Positions 15,998 to 24,591 of a DNA stretch of 40,726 nt are shown here, one piece after another. Origin of the DNA: Actinomycetes bacterium. GTDB lineage: Bacteria > Actinomycetota > Acidimicrobiia > Acidimicrobiales > Acidimicrobiaceae. Location: NCBI GenBank assembly GCA_021810525.1, contig JAJZIP010000008.1, positions 1 through 40,726 of the forward strand, written 5' to 3'. The notes under the pieces are model-generated. The model was not told where the DNA came from and ran no database searches. It saw only the letters and a list, made by a program, of their open reading frames with translations. How positions within the stretch are numbered: the stretch's first letter is position 1; each line of letters starts with the position of its first letter. Made by a program: the position numbers and the translations under genes.

Positions 15998-17011
15998 TTG
16001 AGATTTTTGAAAGTATTGGGGCTGTTGGGTCTCGGGGTGGCTTTGTCCGGATGTGTATCTTCGCCGGTTGCGGCAACCGTCGGCGGCAAGACTATCACCT
16101 CGTCCGCACTTTTGTCTGAGGTCAAATCGATTACCGCCAATCCGGCATTCGTCAAGCAGCTCGAGAGTTCTCAGCAGGTATATGGACAGGGCGGTAAAGG
16201 CACCTACAGCATGACCTTTGTCGACGAAGTATTGAACCGACGTATATCGATGGACCTGATCGACCAGGAGGCTCAGAAACTTGGAGTCAAGCTGACGGCC
16301 GAAGACATAGCGCTGGGTCGTGTCGATGCAGAGCAGACTTTTGGAGGGACCTCGGTTTTCGACCAGTTTTCCAAGGAGTATCAGGCTCAGCTGATCAAGG
16401 ACTCCGCCATGCTGGACGTAGTTGAGGCTCGCCTCGTGAATGCCAACGTGTCGCTCAACGCCTTGCGAAGCTACTACAGCTCTCACTCGGCGGAGTTCGA
16501 CAACATCTGTTCTTCTCAGATACTTGTCGGCACGCAGGCGCAGGCAGACTCCCTCTACCAGCAGCTGCAGCAAGGCGCCAATTTCGCAGCTCTTGCAAAG
16601 GCGAATTCCGGTGACCCCAACACTGCTCCCAATGGTGGTGCGGTGGGGTGTGGCACCTATGGGAACTATGTTTCAGCGTTAGGGAGCCAGTATGCCCAAA
16701 TCGTCAAGAACATGGCAGCCAACTCGATTGCATCTCCTGCGCACCTGCCGTCTGGCTGGGCGATAATCGAGGTAACTTCGCGAAGCACTCTTCCTTTCGA
16801 TCAGCTGACGCCCCAGATCAGGGCGGCCATCCTGGGCACCAAAGGATCAAACGCAATCACGAACTTGGTGAACCTGGATGCAAAGTCGGCAGCTATCACT
16901 GTGAGTTCCCGCTATGGCCAAATTACCAAGACAGGCTCTGCTTCCGGAGTTTCTCCTCTGTCCAGCCCGGCACCATCACTGCTCAATTTCTTCGCACCTT
17001 CGGGCAGCTAG
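15998..17011 (+). CDS. lipoprotein peptidyl-prolyl isomerase, SurA/PpiC type
   Basis: A 337-residue exported folding factor. The N-terminus is a lipoprotein signal with lipobox L16-S17-G18-C19, so the mature protein should be anchored to the outer face of the membrane. Residues about 25-150 match the SurA/PrsA N-terminal chaperone region. Residues about 165-275 form a parvulin rotamase domain (ICSSQILV, FAALAKANSGDP, GGAVGCGTYG, HLPSGWAIIEV). The C-terminal 40 residues are Ser/Pro-rich. It starts at TTG 15998 with GGAGG seven bases upstream. In many actinobacteria a SurA-like gene sits between mfd and mazG, as here, which supports the call. Confidence 0.88.
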   Translation: MRFLKVLGLLGLGVALSGCVSSPVAATVGGKTITSSALLSEVKSITANPAFVKQLESSQQVYGQGGKGTYSMTFVDEVLNRRISMDLIDQEAQKLGVKLTAEDIALGRVDAEQTFGGTSVFDQFSKEYQAQLIKDSAMLDVVEARLVNANVSLNALRSYYSSHSAEFDNICSSQILVGTQAQADSLYQQLQQGANFAALAKANSGDPNTAPNGGAVGCGTYGNYVSALGSQYAQIVKNMAANSIASPAHLPSGWAIIEVTSRSTLPFDQLTPQIRAAILGTKGSNAITNLVNLDAKSAAITVSSRYGQITKTGSASGVSPLSSPAPSLLNFFAPSGS

Positions 17012-17054
17012 CCCTATTTGGTCTACGCTGGAGCTGCGCTTGAAGTTCGGGTAG

Positions 17055-18467
17055 ATGTCTGACATGGCGAGGGAGCTCATGGGAAGGATCGTTGTAGCTG
17101 GTCTGGGTCCCGGCGAGAAACCTGTGATCGATGATAGGGTCTGGGCTTTCATCGACGAGGTCGCACTGGTCATATTTCGGACCGAGGTTCACCCAGGTGC
17201 GGCTGCCGCAAGATCGGAGATCATCAAGAGAAGGCCGTCTTTAGAGATCGGTTCGTTTGACTCTCTCTACGAGAAGGCCGCGAGCTTCGAGGACCTATAC
17301 CGGGAGATGGTCGAAAGGATTGTGGAGACCGCCCGAGTCACACCTGGAATCATCCTCTATATGGTTCCGGGATCTCCACTTGTTGCAGAGAAGAGTGTGG
17401 AGCTGCTCAGGGAGTCAGTTCCTGATTTGGTTGAGGTTATACCAGGGGTTTCCTTCTTGGAGTTGGTATGGTCTGCTTTAGGTGTCGATCCATTTGCCTC
17501 GGGCGTCACCATGATCGATGCTACTGACTTTCCGTCCCACGCCAAGCTGAACAGGGGTCCCTTCCTGTTGACCCAGGTCTGGTCAAGGCAGATTCTTTCC
17601 GATGTGAAGCTCTCGCTTGTAGACCCAAAGGGTAGCATGGCTGTTGTCCTGCAACGTCTCGGCACGAACTCTGAACGGATCGAGGAGGTTGCTTGGGATG
17701 AGCTGGACAGGGCCGTGGAACCGGATCATCTGACGGCGATATACGTACCTCGAATTCCAGCTGTCCCAGGGCCAGCGCTTGTGGAGCTCTACGATGTCAT
17801 TGTCAGACTCAGGAACGAGTGTCCATGGGACCGCGAGCAGACCCATCAGTCCCTTGTGACCCATCTAATCGAGGAGAGCTACGAGGTCGTCGATGCCATC
17901 GAAAAGCTCGATGGCGACGCGGAGGCTTCGGCGAGCCTTTTCGAAGAGTTCAAAGGTGAGCTGGGCGATCTTTTGGTACAGGTCTACTTTCACTCCAATC
18001 TGGCCGCCGAGGAAGGCCGCTTTGATGTCGCAGATGTGGCGGAGACGGTGGTGGCGAAGTTGATACGGCGGCACCCACACGTCTTCACCGAACTCGAGGT
18101 GAGCGGCTCAGATCAGGTCATTTCAAATTGGGAGAAGATCAAGCAGACTCAAGAGGGGCGTGCAAGCGTGCTAGAGGGAATTCCCGAGTCGCTGCCGTCT
18201 TTGATCCTGGTGTCGAAGCTCTTGAGGAAAGCGACCGCTGTGGGGCTAGAAATCCCCAGCTTACAGATTTCGCTGGTGGAGGTGTCGAGGATTTTGGAAG
18301 AACTCAGGGAACTCATTGGAACCGGAGCTGTAGAGCTGTCGGATGAATTTGGAGAGTTGCTCTGGTGGATTGCAAATCTTGCAAAATTGATTGGAATTGA
18401 TCTCGAATCGGCTTTACGATCTAAGACGAAGGAATTCAGGGAAGCAATCAGAGCGGCGGAGAGTTAG
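17055..18467 (+). CDS. mazG: YabN-type fusion: tetrapyrrole methylase-like domain plus MazG nucleotide pyrophosphohydrolase
   Basis: A 470-residue two-domain cytoplasmic protein. Residues about 10-225 resemble the SAM-dependent corrin/porphyrin methylase fold (IVVAGLGPG, then YMVPGSPLVAEKS and VIPGVSFLE). Residues about 245-465 are MazG, which hydrolyses NTPs, including damaged ones, to NMP and pyrophosphate: LRNECPWDREQTHQSL, the EE-x-x-E site in LIEESYEVVDAI, and the E-x-x-D site in GELGDLL. This architecture is known from Bacillus YabN. The start may be ATG 17055, 17064 or 17079; GGGAG lies just before the last, which begins MGRIVVAGLGPG. It precedes enolase. Confidence 0.92.
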   Translation: MSDMARELMGRIVVAGLGPGEKPVIDDRVWAFIDEVALVIFRTEVHPGAAAARSEIIKRRPSLEIGSFDSLYEKAASFEDLYREMVERIVETARVTPGIILYMVPGSPLVAEKSVELLRESVPDLVEVIPGVSFLELVWSALGVDPFASGVTMIDATDFPSHAKLNRGPFLLTQVWSRQILSDVKLSLVDPKGSMAVVLQRLGTNSERIEEVAWDELDRAVEPDHLTAIYVPRIPAVPGPALVELYDVIVRLRNECPWDREQTHQSLVTHLIEESYEVVDAIEKLDGDAEASASLFEEFKGELGDLLVQVYFHSNLAAEEGRFDVADVAETVVAKLIRRHPHVFTELEVSGSDQVISNWEKIKQTQEGRASVLEGIPESLPSLILVSKLLRKATAVGLEIPSLQISLVEVSRILEELRELIGTGAVELSDEFGELLWWIANLAKLIGIDLESALRSKTKEFREAIRAAES

Positions 18468-18531
18468 AAGATTCGTTGTGCCATCAGCATTGGCTGAGGG
18501 TGGTAGGGCTCCCATCTTGGAGCACTCTTAG

Positions 18532-19833
<1,302 letters not shown>

Positions 19834-19836
19834 GGC

Positions 19837-20154
19837 TTGTTCAGGCGCAGCAGGGTGGTGACAGTAGCGATTGCCTTGATCGGCGTTACCGTCTACCTGC
19901 TTGCCGTCTTTCCAACTCGCTCCTATCTCATTCAGCGAAATCAGGTGAAGAATTCGGTCTCCCAGGTCAAGACCATTGAGGAATCGAATCAGGCTCTTCA
20001 GAAGCAGATCAATTCCATGAATTCTCCCTCTGAGATCGAGAAGATCGCAAGAAGCCAATATGGACTCGTCAAGCCGGGTGAGAAGGCTTTTGTGGTCTTG
20101 CCTCCGACTCCGACGACCTCAACCACCGTCTCAGGGGCGGGATCTGCCAAATAG
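19837..20154 (+). CDS. ftsB: septum formation initiator, FtsB/DivIC family
   Basis: A 105-residue bitopic membrane protein. A short basic N-terminus (FRRSR) is followed by one transmembrane helix (about residues 8-26), an extracytoplasmic coiled coil (about 33-60, rich in Gln, Glu and Asn) and the conserved segment IEKIARSQYGLVKPGEKAF, the DivIC/FtsB signature. A Pro/Thr/Ser-rich tail ends it. It would act with FtsL and FtsQ in the divisome. TTG start three bases after the eno stop, with purine-rich AGGGATAGGG upstream; coupled to eno. In most actinobacteria DUF501 comes next; here it is at 32480, about 12 kb away. Confidence 0.85.
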   Translation: MFRRSRVVTVAIALIGVTVYLLAVFPTRSYLIQRNQVKNSVSQVKTIEESNQALQKQINSMNSPSEIEKIARSQYGLVKPGEKAFVVLPPTPTTSTTVSGAGSAK

Positions 20155-20378
20155 CGTCTTGGTGTTTGACGACATTTCGGTTTGCCGGGTTCCAAGGCGA
20201 AGCCAGGTTAATCAAGGCAGGGATGGAAGACTGTTTGAGGCAGAGAAGCTTATCTCAGCAGCCTTCGAGAAGGGCGTAGCACCGGAAAGGGGTTGTGGTG
20301 AGCGGAGACGCGGAACTCAGACGGGTCTGCAACTGATCGATTTGGCAGGAATTCGGCTGAACAGATAGGTTATAGCCG

Positions 20379-21326
20379 ATGAACACAAATAACAGTAGAT
20401 CTGATCTGAGCGATGATGAAAATTCCATCGACCGTACGCTCAAAGTGCTCACTCTTGTCACCTCGATAGCTACGTACCTGCTTATCGTGCTTGGAAGCAC
20501 GGTCCGGGTCACTGAGTCTGGCATGGGATGCAAAGGATGGCCGCTCTGTTCGGGCCAGATCGGCCCTATTGATCATCTTCATCCCCTGCTCGAACAGTCG
20601 CATCGCTACCTCGCTACCATAGTGACGATACTCATATGCGCAGTTGCAGTGGTGGTTTGGCGGGCCGGCCAACGGGCGATCCACTTAAGGGCGCTGGCTG
20701 GGACCGGGGTAGGCGTAATCATAGTGCAGATCGTTCTTGGCGCGATCACGGTTTTCACCAACAACGCTCCGGCAACTGTGGCTCTTCATTTGATAGTCGG
20801 GCTGCTCTTCCTAGCCGTCGTAACGGTGACGACAGTTAGAGCATTTATAGGCCGAGACGGCGTCTGGAGCCCTTTCCGTAGTGTTGATCAGATGGCAGTT
20901 TGGTCTCTAGCCTCTATTTTTCTGGTTCTCATCTCCGGATCTCTCGTGGTTGACGGCGGTGCAGAACAGGCGTGTCCCTCCTGGCCGATCTGTATTGGTT
21001 CTCGTGCCCAGGGTGGCCTAGTCGATCTTCAGCTCATCCATCGCGGCATCGTCTTGATCGCAACGGTCGTCGTTCTGGTCCATCTAGTAAGGATTATTCG
21101 TTCCGGGGCTGTCGGACGCGCTCAGAACGGCTTGGCTTGGACTTCGCTTGTCCTGCTGGCAATTCAGATCGCGGCAGGCGCGATTGTGGCAATCACCAAG
21201 GCACCGGACGCGCTGGCTGATGTGCATTTGGCCTTGGCTGCCGCACTTTGGTCTGTTTTGGTGGCTGAGGTTGCCGTCGGATCTATAGCGGTCGACAACG
21301 TTTCGCTGCCAGCACCTTTATCTTGA
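20379..21326 (+). CDS. ctaA: heme A synthase, CtaA/COX15 family
   Basis: A 315-residue membrane enzyme that oxidises the C8 methyl of heme O to the formyl group of heme A for aa3-type cytochrome oxidase. It has eight predicted transmembrane helices in two repeats. Each repeat has conserved heme-binding His residues (HRYLA and HLIVGL in the first, HRGIV and HLALA in the second). The extracellular Cys pairs typical of the Gram-positive CtaA type are present: GCKGWPLC and ACPSWPIC. It follows ftsB after 224 bases in which no gene was recognised. No ctaB neighbour is present in the window. The ATG start lacks a strong ribosome-binding site. Confidence 0.93.
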   Translation: MNTNNSRSDLSDDENSIDRTLKVLTLVTSIATYLLIVLGSTVRVTESGMGCKGWPLCSGQIGPIDHLHPLLEQSHRYLATIVTILICAVAVVVWRAGQRAIHLRALAGTGVGVIIVQIVLGAITVFTNNAPATVALHLIVGLLFLAVVTVTTVRAFIGRDGVWSPFRSVDQMAVWSLASIFLVLISGSLVVDGGAEQACPSWPICIGSRAQGGLVDLQLIHRGIVLIATVVVLVHLVRIIRSGAVGRAQNGLAWTSLVLLAIQIAAGAIVAITKAPDALADVHLALAAALWSVLVAEVAVGSIAVDNVSLPAPLS

Positions 21327-21395
21327 GTCTGAATAAAGCACGATCTATACCGCTACCATATCCCACAACTTGAGCCGCTCTTTTGGCTGAGAAAC

Positions 21396-21427
21396 ACAAC
21401 TGCCCCCAGATATCTGGGGGCAGTTGT
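21396..21427. terminator. 32-base perfect palindrome, likely bidirectional terminator
   Basis: ACAACTGCCCCCAGAT (21396-21411) is followed directly by its exact reverse complement (21412-21427). It lies between convergent ctaA and the MFS gene, where a terminator serving both strands is expected. The GC-rich core is strong, but the flanking T tract is poor (TGTTGTAG). Confidence 0.7.
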
Positions 21428-21448
21428 TGTAGTTGCTGTCAGAAAGGG

Positions 21449-22903
21449 TTACGGAGAGACTTCCTCCAGGTCTTTGCCTTTTGTGGCCGGGGAAAACTGT
21501 ACGAGTCCTGCTGCAACGATCAAAAATGCACAGATCAGCAACAAGGCGCCTGTCGGTGACATCTTTGGTACCAGTGGAGCAATGACTAGAATTCCGATGC
21601 CTCCACCGATGTGTCCGAAGCCGTCGACGAGTCCGAATCCGGTTGTCCTGGCCCGGCTAGGGAAACACTCCGCCGAAAGGGCGTAGGTCGGTGATACCCA
21701 TAGGTTGAATCCCAAAAAGACCACTCCCGAACCGATAAAGCTTATGGTTAGGTCTGTTCCCGCGGTCGCGATCAAGATTCCACCAATGAGAGTGATGACA
21801 GCGCTGATCGGGAGCCAGTACTTTCTCTCTATAGAGTCCCCCCAGGTGGAGGTGATTAGGCAGCCGACAATAAAGCCGATGGTACCTACGGCCACGATGA
21901 CGCCGGCCTCCGGAGGCGGATAGTGAATCGACGTCAAAACAGAGGTGAATCCTGCAGCGAACGAGTAGACCGTCACATACCCGATCAGCCAGGTGAGGAC
22001 CATTATAACGAACCTGCGTACGTAGAGAGGATTCGTGAAGATTTCGGAGTACGGATTCTTGGCGACCTGCTTGCTCTCTATTGCAACCGATGGCATGACC
22101 GGCGCGAGCGTTTCGCCCCTTCTTTCGGTGACGGATTCCATCTTTTGGACGATCGCCTTCGCTTTTTCGATCTTGCCCTGGCCGACTAGCCATCGCGGCG
22201 ACTCAGGCAGTTCAAATCGAATGAAGATTCCAATCACGGCCAGCAGAGCACCAATTCCGTAGAGGTATCTCCACCCATCGGAAAATGTCTTGCTCGCCAG
22301 TGCGAATGGAAGGCCGGTGGGCCAAGGCGACGAGGGCTGGGTCAGAAGAAGGCCTAGCCATATCGCGAAGAACGCGCCCAATGCTGAGTTGATGAAGATG
22401 ATCGATGTAAATCGCGCGCGGGACCTCGAGGGAGCGACCTCTCCTATATAGGTGTTGACCACGGCCAGGTCCGCGCCTATTCCCACTCCAGTAAGTATTC
22501 TGGCGATGATGAAGTTCGTGTAGTCGGGAGTAAAAGCCGTGTAAAGCGACCCGACAGCGGTTATGAGCATGGTGACGAGAAGCATGTTCCTGCGGCCGAT
22601 TCGGTCGGAAATCGGGCTGAGGATCAGGGTTCCGACGACATATCCCACAACGTTTAGAAAGACTGGCAGCGACAGCGACGACAGCGCGGTTTCTGGCGTA
22701 CACCCCGGTCTGAGGGCGATGCAGGTCTGGATGAATGAGACGTTGATATCGAAGATATCGAAAAACGTGAACAAAAAGCCTATTCCAATGATGATGAGAT
22801 AGGCGTAAGGCAATGGCCACGAACCGAGTCGGTCTAGTCTTGCTATGACGTCCCGCGCCGCGGCTTCATCGGCTGGATCGCCGATGTGCTCCTGAGTGCG
22901 CAT
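21449..22903 (-). CDS. MFS transporter, sugar/aromatic-acid-porter type
   Basis: A 484-residue inner-membrane transporter with twelve predicted helices. Family motifs are the loop 2-3 signature ISDRIGRRNMLL, the ARILTGVGIGAD helix 4 region, the PESPRWLVG motif after helix 6 that marks sugar- and aromatic-acid-type porters, and GFGLVDGFGHIGGGIG in the C-terminal half. The ATG at 22903 is chosen because AAGGAGG precedes it; a GTG 18 bases upstream is in the same frame. It is divergent from the IclR regulator and near the form II hydroxylase operon. IclR proteins commonly control uptake and breakdown of organic acids, so the transporter may import the hydroxylase substrate (inference). Confidence 0.88.
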   Translation of the reverse strand: MRTQEHIGDPADEAAARDVIARLDRLGSWPLPYAYLIIIGIGFLFTFFDIFDINVSFIQTCIALRPGCTPETALSSLSLPVFLNVVGYVVGTLILSPISDRIGRRNMLLVTMLITAVGSLYTAFTPDYTNFIIARILTGVGIGADLAVVNTYIGEVAPSRSRARFTSIIFINSALGAFFAIWLGLLLTQPSSPWPTGLPFALASKTFSDGWRYLYGIGALLAVIGIFIRFELPESPRWLVGQGKIEKAKAIVQKMESVTERRGETLAPVMPSVAIESKQVAKNPYSEIFTNPLYVRRFVIMVLTWLIGYVTVYSFAAGFTSVLTSIHYPPPEAGVIVAVGTIGFIVGCLITSTWGDSIERKYWLPISAVITLIGGILIATAGTDLTISFIGSGVVFLGFNLWVSPTYALSAECFPSRARTTGFGLVDGFGHIGGGIGILVIAPLVPKMSPTGALLLICAFLIVAAGLVQFSPATKGKDLEEVSP

Positions 22904-23010
22904 TTCCCCCTCCTTTTGCACTAAATGCGTCCAATGCGATCAGAGAGGATTTTTGTCAGCTGCATCACCCTTGCCCAACGACGCTCTGCAAAGGTCAATC
23001 CCCCCGAATC

Positions 23011-23051
23011 GGTTTGAATGATAACAGAGCAATTTCGACAGGTTCAAACCT
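23011..23051. promoter_or_regulatory. candidate IclR operator region: GGTTTGA direct copy and palindrome AGGTTCAAACCT
   Basis: GGTTTGAATG at 23011-23020 and, on the opposite strand, GGTTTGAACC at 23050-23041; the latter is part of the 12-base palindrome AGGTT-CA-AACCT (23040-23051). Both lie in the 167-base gap between the divergent MFS and IclR genes. A third GGTTTGA occurs at 24090-24096 before coxS. Confidence 0.45.
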
Positions 23052-23063
23052 ATGAGCTAGAAT
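23035..23063 (+). promoter_or_regulatory. predicted iclR promoter giving a leaderless mRNA
   Basis: TCGACA (23035-23040), 17 bases, TAGAAT (23058-23063). Transcription would start about seven bases later, at or next to the A of the ATG at 23071. That fits the absence of any ribosome-binding site before this gene. The AGGTTCAAACCT palindrome lies mostly inside the spacer, suited to autorepression. Confidence 0.5.
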
Positions 23064-23070
23064 TTCCACA

Positions 23071-23850
23071 ATGCAGAAAATAAGCAAATATGGGATCGGT
23101 TCGGTGGAAAATGCCCTCGAACTGCTGTTGATGCTTTCGAAGAACGAGACCGTTGGCGTGAGCGAGGTTGCCGACGCAGTTGGCATTGCCCCCTCCAGCG
23201 CACATAGGTTGCTCAAGACTCTGTGCAGCTGCAACTTTGCCATTCCGGCTGCGCACCGAAGGTACAGTCGTGGTCCGGCTTTCTTCTGGCTGGGGGAGGG
23301 AAGCATCCAGACTCAAAAGACTCTGAGGAGGCAGCTGGGTCCCTGGCTGGATGAGATAACAAAAGACTTGGGCGAGACTTCCCACCTGGTGGTCCTAGAA
23401 GGGTGCAGTATACGGTTCTTGAAGAGCGTCGAGGCCAACAGGGATTTCAGGGTGAACTCACGCGCGGGAAGGCTCTTTCCCGCGCATAGGACCTCGAGCG
23501 GAAAAGCTCTTCTCAGCAGCCTTTCCGACGAGGAGGTGTTTGATCTCTACTCCTCATACAACTCCGCCATCGCAAAGGAGGTTCTGAGTGGTTTCGACCA
23601 GTTCATCAAAGAACTCGAGAAGACGCGTCAGCAGGGATTCGGCCTGAATCTCGAGGAGAGCGAGGCGGGGCTCGTGTCTATTAGCGCATGCGTGAAGACC
23701 TGGACTGGAAGGCAGATCGCCGCATTTTCTGTTTCGATGCCGACAATAAGGCTTAAATTGACCGATACGGACAAGATTGGCCGGAAGATGATCGAGTACG
23801 CTTCAAAGGCCGAGGCGAATTTGGGGATGTCCGGCAGGGTGGCGAGGTAG
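23071..23850 (+). CDS. IclR-family transcriptional regulator
   Basis: A 259-residue regulator. The N-terminal winged helix (about residues 8-75) contains VGVSEVADAVGIAPSSAHRLLKTL, given here as VSEVADAVGIAPSSAHRLL. The C-terminal effector domain (about 85-250) has the family hallmarks ETSHLVVLEG, FPAHRTSSGKALLS and GFGLNLEESEAGLVSIS, and would bind a small organic ligand. It is divergent from the MFS transporter and precedes the coxSLM operon on the same strand, so it is the obvious local regulator. No ribosome-binding site is visible before the ATG; a leaderless mRNA is predicted. The ligand is unknown; relatives sense acetate, glyoxylate, protocatechuate, hydroxybenzoate and other acids. 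Confidence 0.9.
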   Translation: MQKISKYGIGSVENALELLLMLSKNETVGVSEVADAVGIAPSSAHRLLKTLCSCNFAIPAAHRRYSRGPAFFWLGEGSIQTQKTLRRQLGPWLDEITKDLGETSHLVVLEGCSIRFLKSVEANRDFRVNSRAGRLFPAHRTSSGKALLSSLSDEEVFDLYSSYNSAIAKEVLSGFDQFIKELEKTRQQGFGLNLEESEAGLVSISACVKTWTGRQIAAFSVSMPTIRLKLTDTDKIGRKMIEYASKAEANLGMSGRVAR

Positions 23851-23916
23851 CGCGAAAGACTTCGTGACCAGCAAATCTTGAATTTGAGAAGGGCATGGAG
23901 GATTCCCGGCTCCGCG

Positions 23917-23938
23917 AAACCACGATTAATCGGGGTTT
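23917..23938. promoter_or_regulatory. 22-base near-perfect palindrome between iclR and coxS
   Basis: AAACCACGATT (23917-23927) faces AATCGGGGTTT (23928-23938), ten of eleven pairs matching. It is followed by TTAT-like sequence 67 bases after the iclR stop and 180 bases before coxS. It could be the iclR terminator or an operator of the cox operon; the sequence alone does not decide. Confidence 0.4.
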
Positions 23939-24117
23939 ATCCATGGATCTTTGAGCGATAATGTTGTTCATTGATGTTCGAATACCTGCGGTAGTCCTGT
24001 AATTTTGCCGGTCTTACGCAGTAATTGCTCACATTGGAATGGACAAACTGACAGCTGAAAGCTGGAGTCGTTGACTTGAAGATATGCTGGGTTTGACCTT
24101 TGAGGTATGGGGGCTTC

Positions 24118-24591
24118 ATGCAAATTACGACAGTGGTAAACGGCAAATCCTTTACCAAGGATGTTGAACCTCGCACACTGCTTGTTCATTACATTAGAGA
24201 TGTGCTTGGACTGACAGGCACTAACGTCGGCTGTGACACATCATCATGTGGTGCCTGCACGATCCTGCTCAATGGGGAGTCTGTGAAGTCCTGCACCGTT
24301 CTTGCCGTCCAGGCGGATGGCCTGGAGCTGACCACCATCGAAGGCATGGCAAGCGAGTCCGCTCTACATCCGATACAGAAGGCGTTCCATGACAACCATG
24401 GCCTCCAATGTGGATACTGTACTCCTGGGATGATCATGGCTACTGCCTCGTTCCTGAAAGAGAATCCCGCGCCTACAGAGGCAGATGTGCGAGAAGGGCT
24501 TGAAGGCAACCTTTGCCGATGCACCGGGTACCACAACATCGTCAAGTCCGTTCTGGCGGCAGCAGAGGCGATGGAGGGAGCGGTGAAATGA
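24118..24591 (+). CDS. molybdenum hydroxylase small [2Fe-2S] subunit, CoxS-like
   Basis: A 157-residue electron-transfer subunit with two [2Fe-2S] clusters. The plant-type cluster is bound by C39, C44, C47 and C59 ([10 protein letters not shown] and KSC). The second, helical-bundle cluster is bound by C98, C101, C133 and C135 (QCGYCTPG and CRCTG). Full length for CoxS/XdhA-type subunits. It passes electrons from the molybdenum site to the FAD subunit. The ATG at 24118 is preferred over the frame opening at 24100 because it matches the family N-terminus (MQITTVVNG). Its stop overlaps the coxL start as ATGA. GGTTTGA lies 22 bases before the start. Confidence 0.93.
   Translation: MQITTVVNGKSFTKDVEPRTLLVHYIRDVLGLTGTNVGCDTSSCGACTILLNGESVKSCTVLAVQADGLELTTIEGMASESALHPIQKAFHDNHGLQCGYCTPGMIMATASFLKENPAPTEADVREGLEGNLCRCTGYHNIVKSVLAAAEAMEGAVK

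Noticed and set aside
15953-16573. 206-codon minus-strand frame
   Set aside because: Antisense to the lipoprotein PPIase gene; shadow of a real gene.
18508-18523. GCTCC-N6-GGAGC hairpin before enolase
   Set aside because: Only five base pairs; likely to occur by chance.
21657-22820. Long second frames on the same strand within the MFS gene (21657-22193 and 22212-22820)
   Set aside because: They are alternative frames of a complete, well conserved MFS transporter.
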